Below are positions 1 through 8,678 of a stretch of DNA of 64,000 nucleotides, one piece after another. Origin of the DNA: Halovenus salina (GTDB taxonomy: Archaea > Halobacteriota > Halobacteria > Halobacteriales > Haloarculaceae); contig NZ_CP112975.1 of assembly GCF_026410925.1 (NCBI RefSeq), positions 53,009-117,008 on the forward strand, given 5' to 3'. Within the stretch, counting starts at the first letter, position 1. Every line of letters starts with the position of its first letter. The translations under genes and the position numbers were made by a program. The notes under the pieces were generated by a model. The model made no database searches. It was not told the DNA's origin and saw nothing but the letters and a program-made list of their open reading frames with translations.

Positions 1-473
1 AGAGACACTGTGGCCACCTCACGGAATCGACTCGCGGAGAGATTGTGGCGTTCCTCACTTCGCATGTCGGTTCCCAATTACGGGATACAGAGTGCTGGCG
101 GCGTATCAAGGAATCTGAGGCGGTCTATCTGGAGAAATCATTAACAGGCTTAATCCGCATTGACGGCGTTGAGTTCGAGTTTGACGGTTCAGGCGACCTT
201 GTCCTCAAACAGAAGGACGGGACTTGGGAGATCGTCGATCTGAAGCTGCAACTTCAGGATCCACATTCGGAGACGAAGGAACGGTACAGAATTCAGGTGG
301 GAGCGTATACATCGCTGCTTGCGTCCCAAGTGGATGGAGATATCTCAGGTCGGGTGAAGATGGTTGGGGTGGAGTGTGAGTCACTGCTGGTTGACGGTGA
401 TGAATTCAAAATCGAACAAGAGTTAGCGGCACTGTATGAAAGACTAAAATCCGGTCAGCAATTCTCGGATTGA
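1..473 (+). CDS. RecB-type PD-(D/E)XK nuclease, C-terminal end (partial)
   Basis: The frame is open to the left edge, so the gene starts outside the window; the GTG at 45 is internal. About 157 residues are visible. They contain the RecB-family nuclease pattern: a GD-type segment (FDGSGDLVL), the catalytic strand EIVDLKLQ with D-x-K spacing, and the helix motif RYRIQVGAYTSLL, which matches the Q-x3-Y motif of RecB/AddB nucleases. In this family the domain usually ends a UvrD/Rep-type helicase or a stand-alone repair nuclease. The helicase part cannot be seen. The primase genes downstream suggest a role in DNA processing. The family is fairly sure; the exact protein is not. Confidence 0.65.
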   Translation, partial: RHCGHLTESTRGEIVAFLTSHVGSQLRDTECWRRIKESEAVYLEKSLTGLIRIDGVEFEFDGSGDLVLKQKDGTWEIVDLKLQLQDPHSETKERYRIQVGAYTSLLASQVDGDISGRVKMVGVECESLLVDGDEFKIEQELAALYERLKSGQQFSD

Positions 474-533
474 GTCTGAATGCTTCATTTGAGAGTGCCA
501 CAGCAACATTCATACAACATCCGTCCATCCGCC

Positions 534-687
534 TTTAGCTAAGAGCCCAATCACAAGACAGCGGCGTAATAAACTTAGATGCAGATTTGCGTGAGTCGGG
601 AGCTATTTTGCTGTCTGAACGGCTATTGCACCGGCCCAGCGATCTGCCAGAGCAGCCTTTACACGGCTCGTCCGGCTTAGCAGTAGC
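534..687. repeat. Decayed copy (A) of a ~160-bp MITE-like repeat
   Basis: This intergenic stretch aligns with 8679-8845. Shared blocks include GACAGCGGCGTAATA and TCTGCCAGAGCAGCCTT followed by ACACGGCT and GTCC. The end similar to TTTAGCTAA is kept, but the terminal inverted repeats are decayed here. AGACAGC and GCTGTCT can pair inside the copy, so a folded transcript is an alternative. It lies between the nuclease end and the primase region. The other copy lies just past the 3' end of the tyrosine recombinase gene. Confidence 0.6.
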
Positions 688-717
688 CCGCCGCCCACCA
701 ATTTACTATATCTTGAC

Positions 718-969
718 ATGTTTTCCCGCGACTTGGCACGCAGCCCACTGAAGAACAAGCACGACCTGCTACTGACGCGGTTGGCAATTCGTGAGCAGGT
801 GGTCAGCGATCACGAGACACTGGAAGGGTTGGTAGAGACAGTGGTGAGTCGATACAATTCGACGATGAATCGGATAGAGTTGTTCGCTCTGCTCTCCCAG
901 ACGTTGACGACGTCGGTCGTCTTGGATACAGTGGAGGATGAGTGGCTTCTCGCGGCGTTGTCGGTGTAA
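718..969 (+). CDS. Small ORF upstream of and in frame with the PriS-like gene
   Basis: The 83-residue ORF has no recognised domain. It is in the same frame as the primase-like gene at 1069, separated only by the TAA at 967-969, and the frame between them stays open (970-1068). The two may therefore be one longer gene broken by a nonsense change, with this part as the former N-terminal region. Alternatively it is an unrelated short leader ORF. No obvious start signal decides between these. A hydrophobic-acidic C-terminal helix (EDEWLLAALSV) is visible. Confidence 0.35.
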   Translation: MFSRDLARSPLKNKHDLLLTRLAIREQVVSDHETLEGLVETVVSRYNSTMNRIELFALLSQTLTTSVVLDTVEDEWLLAALSV

Positions 970-1068
970 GTCGGTAATTCACGACGGCGTCCCTTTGGAA
1001 TCCCACTTGCCTCTATCGAGGAGGAGCACCTGCGAGAGCGCAATGTATTCTCCTCTGAGCCTGCTCCA

Positions 1069-1584
1069 GTGACAGTACCCCGTGCAGATGCAGTCGATGC
1101 CGAGACAGATGTCCCACTGACCATCGCAGACGAGAAACCGGACAGCGACGAATCTGAGGCCACTGAGCGACCTGTCTCAGAGTCGGTCACCAACGAGTAC
1201 GCATACGAGTTCCAAGACATCCGCAAAGCCATCCACAACGGTTTCGAGATTCGAGACTGGCTCACCGATACCGTTGGCTTCGACAGTGCGGATGTCTTTT
1301 ACAGTGGCCAGGGAGTCCACATCTATGCGAAGTCGGATGACCCTTACCTCACGCTGACTCATCAGTCCCGGAAATACATTGGTCGATACATCAACGAGCG
1401 ACTCGGCTTTCCGATTGACGATGAAGTCACCTGGGACCGGTCACGAGTTATCCGGCTTCCATACAGTTTGCACACAGAGGTCAACAGAATTGTCACGCCT
1501 ATCACGAGTCGTGACTTTGACTTCATCAAAGAGGCAGCACTTCCGCAATCAGTGCGCACCAACGACGGTGATATCCAATGGTAA
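1069..1584 (+). CDS. Archaeal primase small-subunit-like (PriS-like) protein
   Basis: The 171-residue product begins at a GTG. The first ~45 residues are acidic and disordered-looking. After that come two blocks typical of PriS: YSGQGVHIY near residue 86 (the sugar/nucleotide-binding S-G-x-G-x-H motif) and DRSRVIRLPYSLH near residue 125 (the conserved D plus R-x-I-R-L-P segment). The canonical D-x-D metal pair that precedes these blocks is not clear; only IADE and DSDE lie there. With the in-frame stop upstream, the protein could be a truncated or divergent primase. It overlaps the PriL-like gene by 7 bp, which indicates translational coupling as in primase heterodimers. Confidence 0.6.
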   Translation: MTVPRADAVDAETDVPLTIADEKPDSDESEATERPVSESVTNEYAYEFQDIRKAIHNGFEIRDWLTDTVGFDSADVFYSGQGVHIYAKSDDPYLTLTHQSRKYIGRYINERLGFPIDDEVTWDRSRVIRLPYSLHTEVNRIVTPITSRDFDFIKEAALPQSVRTNDGDIQW

Positions 1585-3131
1585 CGAAAGACCCTACGAA
1601 AAGCGTGGTCCGTGCATGGCAGGTTGCAATCAATCCGCGCAACCATTCGAAACTGAATCGGCGGCTCCTGCTTGAGCGGGGCGCACAGTACTATAGCACG
1701 AACGGGGAGGCAAACGAGAAAGCGATGATCAACGACGTGGCGGAGTTCACTGCCTGTGCCTTCCAAGAGCCAGAACTGGATGAAATGCTTGCGGGTGAGT
1801 CCGACCCTGAAGATGCAACGGACATTGACCTCACAAATCCAGACCCCGGTCGGCTCATGCTGCTCATGACATTCGGTTCAGTGCTGGTCCAGCGACACCC
1901 GAAGATACAGAAGGACAGCCGCGACTGCATCATCCACGAGCGGCTGCACGAATACTATCTCAATAATGTGTACCGGGCGGCCCGTACCTCAGAGCATGGT
2001 GACGAGATATACACAGCTCTGGGGACAGTCGTCTACGAGCGAGATAAGGAAGATGAGTACGGCCCACCAGCTGGTGAGCCAGTCGAAGGAATTGACACAC
2101 TCGAACCACTGGGAGATGCAAAATTCTTCAAGGTGCCATTGGCTCACGCGAACCGGCATTGCGAAGCCCGGAAAGACAACAAGCCAGGTGGCGACATCCA
2201 ATCCATCATCAGAGGGAAGTACGTCTACGTTCCCCTCTCGGATCACGTCAAAAAGTACCGGGACGCATTCTTCGGGCGGAGTGGTGTGGCGCGGTGTCTA
2301 GAAGAAATCGTCTACGACAATATTCCGGAAGACAAACTGGACACCTACCGTGATGCGCTCACGGGAATCAACAACAAAATCACGGAGTGGATTGAGTACG
2401 GCGAAGCAGACAAAGTATTCAAAGCCCACCGGTACCCGCCGAAGTTGAAAGCGATCCTGCTAGCGATAGACCACGTAGACTCAGAAGTGGCTGCATTTGG
2501 TGAGCCGCTGACCAGCAAACAGATTGCACGAGCGACGAGTATCTTCCACGGGGCGACTGACATTGACTGGGTGAAGAAGACACTCGAAGGGTTGACCTCT
2601 CCCCAAGGAGTTGGGATGGTACTCGTTGATCTGGCGAACGATAGCGACGTAGACAATGTGGAGGTGGACACTCACGTTGACCCGAACGAATATCTGATTG
2701 AGTACCACAAGTCGAACGCGAAGGTTGTCGAGGTGACTGAGCTTGAAGACCTACTGGAACTCCCGTGTATGCAAAACATTCACGAGATGGCTATGTCGGA
2801 CTCAGCACCACGGCGGTGGTACCTGTTCAGTATGGTCCGTATCATCCTGGAATTGGAGACAGACTTCAGCGTTGAAGACATCAAAGAGTGGTTCTCGCAG
2901 TACCCCTGGTATCGAGAGAAAATAACAGACTATCAAGTCCGGTACGAGAAGAAGCAAGATATTGAAGGTGAGTCACCCCTGCCGGTTGGCTGTAACAACG
3001 ACAATCGCAACTTCGAAGATGTGTGTATCGGACGAGAAAATTGTGACTACTCGATCTACCAAAGTCTGAATTTCAGCGACGATGTGTACAACCGACTGAG
3101 CGAGGACGACGACGGGTACGGTCGGCGGTAG
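1578..3131 (+). CDS. Primase large-subunit-like (PriL-like) replication protein
   Basis: The protein has 517 residues. The N-terminal ~380 residues are not recognised. The C-terminus resembles the PriL iron-sulfur domain: LPCMQNIHEM near residue 395, a helical segment with PWYREKITDYQVRYE, then three more cysteines in GCNN, VCIG and NCDYS. The four cysteines are C397, C472, C483 and C489, the spacing expected for a 4Fe-4S cluster. PriL partners the catalytic subunit in primer synthesis. The overlap with the PriS-like gene supports a heterodimer, and the iteron array starts about 175 bp after the stop. The large unrelated N-terminal region is odd and could bind the iterons; that is inference. 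Confidence 0.6.
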   Translation: MVTKDPTKSVVRAWQVAINPRNHSKLNRRLLLERGAQYYSTNGEANEKAMINDVAEFTACAFQEPELDEMLAGESDPEDATDIDLTNPDPGRLMLLMTFGSVLVQRHPKIQKDSRDCIIHERLHEYYLNNVYRAARTSEHGDEIYTALGTVVYERDKEDEYGPPAGEPVEGIDTLEPLGDAKFFKVPLAHANRHCEARKDNKPGGDIQSIIRGKYVYVPLSDHVKKYRDAFFGRSGVARCLEEIVYDNIPEDKLDTYRDALTGINNKITEWIEYGEADKVFKAHRYPPKLKAILLAIDHVDSEVAAFGEPLTSKQIARATSIFHGATDIDWVKKTLEGLTSPQGVGMVLVDLANDSDVDNVEVDTHVDPNEYLIEYHKSNAKVVEVTELEDLLELPCMQNIHEMAMSDSAPRRWYLFSMVRIILELETDFSVEDIKEWFSQYPWYREKITDYQVRYEKKQDIEGESPLPVGCNNDNRNFEDVCIGRENCDYSIYQSLNFSDDVYNRLSEDDDGYGRR

Positions 3132-3306
3132 TTTTTCGGGTTGGTGTGGAGGTTCCAAGCGGAGTTTTGGAGCGGGTTCTGAGGAGGTGCTCATAGAGGC
3201 AGCCAACTCACTCAACAACCAGCAATAATTGCTTGTATAGGCGGAGAATAGCCCCAATAATGGCATATTATCATAGGTAATTGCTATAATCGCAATACAC
3301 AGTACA

Positions 3307-4048
3307 GTTCAATAATAGCGATGATTGCGTATACGTTAGAATCACACCACACAAAGCAGTTCAATAATAGCGACGGTTGCGTATACGAATTTTTGATTAC
3401 CACAGGACATTTTTCTTTCTGTTTGAAATACATTACCCATGTTAATCAATATAATCGCAGTACTCAGTACAGTTCAATAATAACGACGATTGCGTATACT
3501 CTATAATCGCAGTACTCAGTACAGTTCAATAATAGCGATGATTACGTATACGGTTTTTTGATTACTACAGGGCATTTTTCTTTCTGTTTGAAATACATTA
3601 CCCATGTTAATCAATATAATCACGGTACACAACGTAGTTCAATAATAACGACGGTTGCGTATACGATAGAACCACCATACACAATATGGTTCAATAATAA
3701 CGACGATTGCGTATACGATTTTTTGATTACTGTAGAGCATTTTTTATTCTGTCTGAAGTACATTACTCCAGTTAATCAATATAATCGCAGTACATGGCAT
3801 GGTTCAATAATAGCGACGATTGCGTATACGGAAGAATCGCAGTACATGGCATGGTTCAATAATAGCGACGATTGCGTATACGATTCAAAAAATGGTTCAT
3901 AGTAATATAATCTTCCTGTCTGTTTGGTGCTGAAACTATATCTCACATAATCGCCTGACACAAAGCGGTTCAATAATAGCGACGATTGCGTATACGGCAG
4001 AATCGCAGCACATAGAGCGGTTCAATAATAGCGATGATTGCGTATACG
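3307..4048. repeat. Nested iteron array, probable replication origin
   Basis: There are ten 29-bp iterons that begin GTTCAATAATAGCGAYGATT and end GCGTATACG, all in the same orientation. They start at 3307, 3359, 3472, 3524, 3637, 3689, 3802, 3854, 3968 and 4020. Spacing inside each pair is exactly 52 bp, and pairs recur every 165-166 bp, so the array is five copies of a ~165-bp unit with two iterons each. The DNA between pairs is also conserved (a T-run, TTCTGTTTGAAATACATTAC, then GTTAATCAATATAATC), except before the last pair, where it is diverged. Each iteron ends in the palindrome CGTATACG. The array is AT-rich beside primase genes, the typical setting of an origin. Short frames inside it are not genes. 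Confidence 0.8.
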
Positions 4049-4388
4049 ATTTTCACATAATCAGACCGTCAGAAACGGCGATTTGAGAATCTGTGGGCCT
4101 GTTTTAGAACGCGTTATAGGCTGGCCCAAGCAATCTAAGGTCGTGAGAGGGGTATATGGGGCAGTTATTTGGCCGATTTTCGTACCATCACACCCCCCAC
4201 CTGAGTTGGCATTTAGCCATATTTCAGAATCACTTTCTCAAACAATCTATTTACAAAGTAACAGGTTCGTTCAAACGCCAGCTGGGGCTGGGGGGTGTGG
4301 GACTGTTCAGGCGGCACAGTCCGGGGGCCTCTGAGGGGGTCTCCGCGGCTGCTCTATCGGTGTGGTGCGCGGACACTGCGGGGCCAGA

Positions 4389-4415
4389 TGATGCATATGC
4401 GCCACGTATGCATCA
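4389..4415. repeat. Perfect 9-bp inverted repeat with 9-bp loop
   Basis: The arms TGATGCATA (4389-4397) and TATGCATCA (4407-4415) are perfect complements around the loop TGCGCCACG. It could be an operator or a cruciform near the origin. It is not followed by a T-run, so it does not look like a terminator. Confidence 0.7.
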
Positions 4416-4560
4416 CTGACCGCCTACACACTCGTGTTTTCTTCGCACATGAGACGCGTTGATCCGCTGTTGTTCTCATGCACCAACGGGTCCCTGACTA
4501 GCGACTGTCCGACTCTGTATCCATCGTCGCGTTCCTGTCCGAGTGTGTTGTGTCCGCTTA

Positions 4561-4615
4561 CGAGAGGGACGGTCCTCGACCCAACGTCCGTTGGGTCTGT
4601 GGGTCCCCCCTCTCG
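4561..4615. ncRNA. Nested hairpin, candidate structured RNA or origin stem
   Basis: The outer arms CGAGAGGG (4561-4568) and CCCTCTCG (4608-4615) enclose a perfect inner hairpin, ACCCAACG (4579-4586) and CGTTGGGT (4589-4596), with a two-base loop. The DNA is outside any gene and close to the iterons. The structure is seen in the sequence; whether it acts as RNA (for example a copy-number regulator) or as DNA is unknown. Confidence 0.45.
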
Positions 4616-4617
4616 AA

Positions 4618-4638
4618 CTGGCCGCCACGGGCGGCCAG
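4618..4638. repeat. GC-rich hairpin, 9-bp arms and 3-bp loop
   Basis: CTGGCCGCC (4618-4626) and GGCGGCCAG (4630-4638) are perfect complements around ACG. It directly follows the nested hairpin, so the two may belong to one structured transcript. There is no T-run on either side that would make it a clear terminator. Confidence 0.6.
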
Positions 4639-4997
4639 GTCGATAGAGCGTGGCCGGGGAGTGAGGTGTGGGGTAGGATGGGAGTGGAAAGGGAGTGGGA
4701 GTCGTGTGTGACGCTAATCAATGAGCATGTAGCGCGGGGATCAGCCCGGCGCTTAGGATGGTTCACACCCGTTCTTCTGAGGGTGTGGCAGTATCGTACG
4801 TCTGTGACGTTCGTTCTTTGACTGCTCTGTTTTTGTTCACCTCACCACTTTTCTCACAGTATTTTGAGAAGGTGATGGGGATAGTAGTGGAGCGTCTTTG
4901 GAGGCTTCTTGCTCTATTTTCTTCGGTAGCAGAAGGGTTGTGTTGTCCTTGGTTGACTCGTCTTTTACGGTAGCAGAAGAAGTCTATTGTTGTCTTC

Positions 4998-5654
4998 TTA
5001 CTCGTCCACGGACTCTACATCGTCACTGTCGCTGTTGTTGTTCCTGTTGCCAACTTTCTTTGGCTCCTCGTCCAGGTCGACGATGACACACTCACGTTCC
5101 TCATCCCAGTCGGGATAATAGCGCATGCTCAGCTCATCATCGAACTGGTCCTTGATGCTGAACTGTCGCACTAGCTCTCTGATTGCCATCTCAGAGACGC
5201 TGTTCTTATCCTCCAGATCAATCTCTTTGATCTTTACTCCAGGGCGCTCCGCTCTCAGCTTGTTGGTCTCTTCCTCCGTGAGCGTCTTCAGATAGAGCTC
5301 GTTCTCGCTCTCGTTGTAGAGGATAGTATAGGCGTAGTAGCCCCTGAGGTGACGCTGGGAGAGGTGGGAGTTAGGGGATATCCTCTCGCCCTTTGGACTG
5401 AATCTAACGTAGCTTGAGCCTTTGAGTCCAAGGGACACGTCATCATCGAAGCCACTGAGAACGTCCTCGTCTTCGTTGTCTTCACGATCTTCTGCTGTCT
5501 CTTCGCTCCCTGACTCGTTGTCCACTGGTGTCTCTTCGCTCCCTGACTCGTTGTCCACTGGCGTCTCTTCGCTCCGTGTTTCATCGGATTCGCTGAGTTC
5601 TTCCATCTCTTGATCGTCCAATTCTTCTTGTTCTACGTCTTCTGATTCACTCAT
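4998..5654 (-). CDS. Acidic repeat-containing protein of unknown function
   Basis: The 218-residue protein is highly acidic. Residues ~27-60 contain an 11-residue tandem repeat (SEETPVDNESG, two near-perfect copies and a decayed third), which is a 33-bp DNA repeat. The middle part (about 75-190) has mixed hydrophobic content (YYAYTILYNE, LYLKTL, MAIRELVRQF) and looks folded; the tail is again Asp/Ser-rich. No family is recognised. It is a single gene reading towards the origin region with no partner gene. The repeat number may vary between strains. Confidence 0.7.
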   Translation of the reverse strand: MSESEDVEQEELDDQEMEELSESDETRSEETPVDNESGSEETPVDNESGSEETAEDREDNEDEDVLSGFDDDVSLGLKGSSYVRFSPKGERISPNSHLSQRHLRGYYAYTILYNESENELYLKTLTEEETNKLRAERPGVKIKEIDLEDKNSVSEMAIRELVRQFSIKDQFDDELSMRYYPDWDEERECVIVDLDEEPKKVGNRNNNSDSDDVESVDE

Positions 5655-7241
5655 GCGATCTCTCCACTGCTACATTCATCGGCAACTCTCAAAATATTTC
5701 TAGTGTCTCTCACGACAATCTCCCCTGATGCATAGCATCATCGCCCTCGTCGCTATCGGGACACTCAACGATTGGTCTCTTGGGCGAGGTGACTATTTCT
5801 CCGGAGCATTCGGAAAACGACACGAATCGTGGACAGACACCAGAACCCATTATCGTGCGTTACTCGCGCGTACATCTTCCTCACGCTTCAGTCGACTCCG
5901 AATGGCTATTTCGACTCTGTTGGTCGTGCTGTGGTATTTCTCACACTCATCGGCGCTCTCACGACACGCCCCTTCCATCACACGCGGAGAGCCTCTTGTT
6001 GTGTTGCAGTGACGACCTTGAAAGCCCTCAACGGGTTCGCGGTCGCTGAGTGGCATATCTGCTCGGTCAACCGCCCGCACTCGCAGATAGCGGCCACTCA
6101 GGCGACTCTCCGATGGCGCGAACCCGTCTCGCCCTTTCAGTCCACCAGGTGTTCATTGCCCAGCTTCGCTGTTACTGCCGTACTCCAACTGTCACGCACA
6201 CGCTTCTCTATCATCACTCTCGACTACTACAACAGTCGACCTCCGTCGTGTCGGTCTCTCCATCACAGCATCGTCATCGTCGTCGTTATCTCCATCGGCG
6301 TCCTCCCTCTGGGTCGGTCGTCCGCCTCTCTTGACGCACAGCATCAGCATCACACCACGTCCTTACGATTTTCAGCTCGCATCTCCGTGACTCGTCGTCG
6401 GCGTCCTCCCTCGAGGTCGGTCGTCCGTCACTCTTCCTCACAGAACCGCTTGTCGTCCTCCTCCTCGGGGTCGTCGGCCTCGATATCGCACAGCACCGCT
6501 GATCGTCTCTCTCCTCGCGGTCGTTCGACTCGCTACTGCACAACACCGCTGGTCGGCCTCCTCCACGCGGTCGTTGGCCTCTCACCGCTCAGCATCAGAA
6601 TCACGCCGCATTTCTCCGATTTCCAGATCGCATCCTACCACTCGCCGTTGGCGAGCTTTCGCAAACGAACACGATCCGCGCATCCCTCGCGCGCTGTGCG
6701 CGCCAGATGAACTGGCGCTGGTCCGCCTTCGGCGCAACTTCATCATCACATACCCAACTGCACCCACACATGAGGAGCAGCAAGCTGCGCCGGGGTCGCC
6801 TCCGGGCGGTCCACCCCGAGCACTGCACGAGAGCCACCGGTTCCGACCGCGCTTATCAATCGAGGCTCTCCGGTGCTGTCCTCCGAGCCTCTGTGGGGTG
6901 AACCGTCTGTGGTGCTGTCCTCGACGGATGCTTATGCGGGCGGCCTGCGGTGCTGTGCTCGTTGCCCTGGTGCTCGCTTGCCTGCGGGCGTGTCCTCGAC
7001 GGCGCTCGGGGCTCTGGCGCTCCAAGCCCGGTCGGTTTCCACATTGCGCTCGCCGAGCGCTCATTTTCTGTAGCGGTCCACCCGATGACACGGACCTCCT
7101 TCCATTCGGTCGCTCCTGCACTCCTCGCTGCGGTGCTGTCCTCGCTCCGGGGTTACCACGACATTCCTTGCTCTGTTGAACCCCGGTTCCCTCTGCGAAT
7201 TTGATCGCTGATTTCAGGGGATTTGGACGCCTTCTGGCGAT
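5655..7241. other. Long pyrimidine-rich, apparently non-coding tract
   Basis: Open frames here give Arg/Ser/His/Thr-rich products with no haloarchaeal acidic bias, so none is accepted. From about 6240 to 6620 the plus strand is dominated by C and T and shows degenerate ~50-60-bp units containing phrases such as CACAGCACCGCTG and CTCCTCGCGGTCGT. Between 6870 and 7150 the motif GGTGCTGTCCTCG recurs (near 6872, 6911, 6950 and 7131). It may be a decayed gene or a repeat expansion. No function can be assigned. Confidence 0.55.
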
Positions 7242-7391
7242 ATGGGTAGATTACGGAACCTCACAGAGAGCATTCACGAACTCGCTACGGAACACGTTGA
7301 GGACGTTGCGACGGCCCTCCCGCGTGCCGGGCTTTCACCCGTCTGTCGCCTTTCCTACGACACTCGGATGCTTGTTGCTAACCGCAAATAG
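7242..7391 (+). CDS. Short ORF, possible remnant
   Basis: A 49-codon frame begins at the ATG at 7242 (MGRLRNLTESIHELATEHVEDV) and ends at the TAG at 7389. Its amphipathic, acidic start fits haloarchaeal coding better than its surroundings. It lies just upstream of a decayed transposase and may be the N-terminus of that or another lost gene. No family was recognised. Confidence 0.25.
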   Translation: MGRLRNLTESIHELATEHVEDVATALPRAGLSPVCRLSYDTRMLVANRK

Positions 7392-7534
7392 GATTGCCCC
7401 CGCCCCCCTATTGTTGAGTCTGTCACGGTTGTCACGTGAGTCATGCTATTCACGTTACTCATGGGTAGCTCAAATCGGTATTTCTGAGACATCGACTGAT
7501 GTGAAGAAATCACTCAGCGAATAGCTCTTTCACA

Positions 7535-7924
7535 ATGGGTGGGGCCTTGGAAAAACGGCTTCTCTGTGAGTGCGAGCGGATACCCACCTAGACGCTTATC
7601 GGCGAAGAAGATTCAGGATGTCGTGGACGATCTCTACTGAAGCATATTGCTGTAGAGATCGAAGCAGAGTTTCAACGGAGGCTACACGCGGGCGCACGCG
7701 ATGACGGGAACAGGAAGACGTTCCGTGTCGTCGGCGTCCGCAACCGGTCGCACGCCCCGCTTCTGGTTTACAAATTGGGTGGGTTTCTCGGATACTCTCC
7801 GCCACTGCTGTTAGAGCGACTGATCGAAGAGGCACAGAAGATTCACCAGCAACGAACAATCTTCCGTGATGACGAGAGACGGAGTCTCTCGAACCACTTG
7901 ACCTCGAGGCGATTCACTGGGTAG
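7535..7924 (+). pseudogene. ISH8-type (IS4-like) transposase fragment
   Basis: From 7640 the frame encodes HIAVEIEAEFQRRLHAG, then KTFRVVGVRNRSH, SPPLLLERL and IHQQR. This resembles the region of ISH8-type transposases where EVEFKRR, FRVVGVR and the segment before the final glutamate occur. A different frame just upstream (to the stop at 7639) gives KKIQDVVDDLY, which continues the same protein one base out of register. The N-terminus and the end are missing, so this is a remnant. It runs into the 3' end of the TRAM gene. Confidence 0.5.
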
Positions 7925-8321
7925 AGACGTCGTGATGACGTTCGATGACCTCAGCAAACCCGACATTCTCTTGCACTTGTTGAAGACGGACGGTCACTCG
8001 GTCACCGATGTCTGTCTCCGGGACGATCAGGACATAGCCGCGTTCGACTTTCGCAATCCCATCGCCTTGGTCACCGAGGCTTTCAATCTCAACCTCACGT
8101 GTCTCTCCCTCCGACACAGGTAGGTCGTGTGTTCGTTCACCGTGCTGGCGAGCAGACGTGGGGTCAGCTGACTCGCCCGGTGACGGTTCACTGGTTGCTG
8201 GGGGAGCATCGGCTATGGAAGACAAAAGCGCCACCCGGTATATTTCTCCACGCTGGATGTTCCCGCGTTCGACCTCGCGCTTCGGCACTTCAATCGTATA
8301 TGTGTCGTCCTCCTCAGTCAT
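7914..8321 (-). CDS. TRAM-domain protein
   Basis: The start at 8321 (MTEEDDTYTIEVPKREVERG) is preferred over the longer frame from 8384 because the extra residues look untranslated. The 135-residue protein has a variable Pro/Ser-rich middle and a C-terminal TRAM domain (about 75-133). Its signature segments are VEIESLGDQGDGIAKVERG and VIVPETDIGDRVTVRLQQV. TRAM is a small beta-barrel RNA-binding domain; haloarchaea carry many small stand-alone versions thought to act as RNA chaperones or in translation. No operon partner is seen. Confidence 0.85.
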   Translation of the reverse strand: MTEEDDTYTIEVPKREVERGNIQRGEIYRVALLSSIADAPPATSEPSPGESADPTSARQHGERTHDLPVSEGETREVEIESLGDQGDGIAKVERGYVLIVPETDIGDRVTVRLQQVQENVGFAEVIERHHDVSTQ

Positions 8322-8678
8322 AGTGGCCGAATACAAACACAGTAAGTCGTTGGAGATATGCATGACTGATTCCAGCGTTGCCATGGCTGATGAATAGATG
8401 TTCCGCTCTGATCAGCGTCTGTTCCTCATCTACTGGGCAGGGACTGTCATAGAACGGGTCGCACATCACTTCCTGCCAGTCTTTATGAGTAATGAAGCAC
8501 TCAAGGTCATCCTCAAAACTGTGCTAGATGTCACCAACAACTCTCTACTCATGAGCGATTTTCAAAAACTACCCCGAAAGTGGGGCAATTGATGACGGGG
8601 TAGGGGGTGTCCTCATGTTGGCAAGCGAGGACGCCTAGACATCCATTCGCATATTATTTATAATTTAATACTAGGTAA

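Larger units (their letters stand above)
4049..4997. other. Non-coding region with strong inverted repeats
   Basis: No convincing gene is seen in these ~950 bp; the small open frames have no codon structure and overlap each other. The stretch holds several perfect inverted repeats listed separately (4389-4415, 4561-4615, 4618-4638) and a short direct repeat CGGTAGCAGAAG near 4924 and 4969. Lying directly beside the iteron array, it may be part of the origin, for example a stem-loop region or a regulatory RNA gene. Confidence 0.6.

Noticed and set aside
3321..3902. Open frames inside the iteron array
   Set aside because: They are translations of the repeat itself (Tyr/Asn/Thr/Ile-rich, not acidic) with no start signal or family.
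5829..7179. Long plus-strand frames of 200-290 codons
   Set aside because: The products are rich in Arg, Ser, His and Pro with no folded pattern, unlike acidic haloarchaeal proteins; they reflect the C/T-rich composition.
8398..8592. 64-codon ORF after the TRAM gene
   Set aside because: It has no acidic bias, no family and no start signal, and lies in the divergent upstream region of the TRAM gene.
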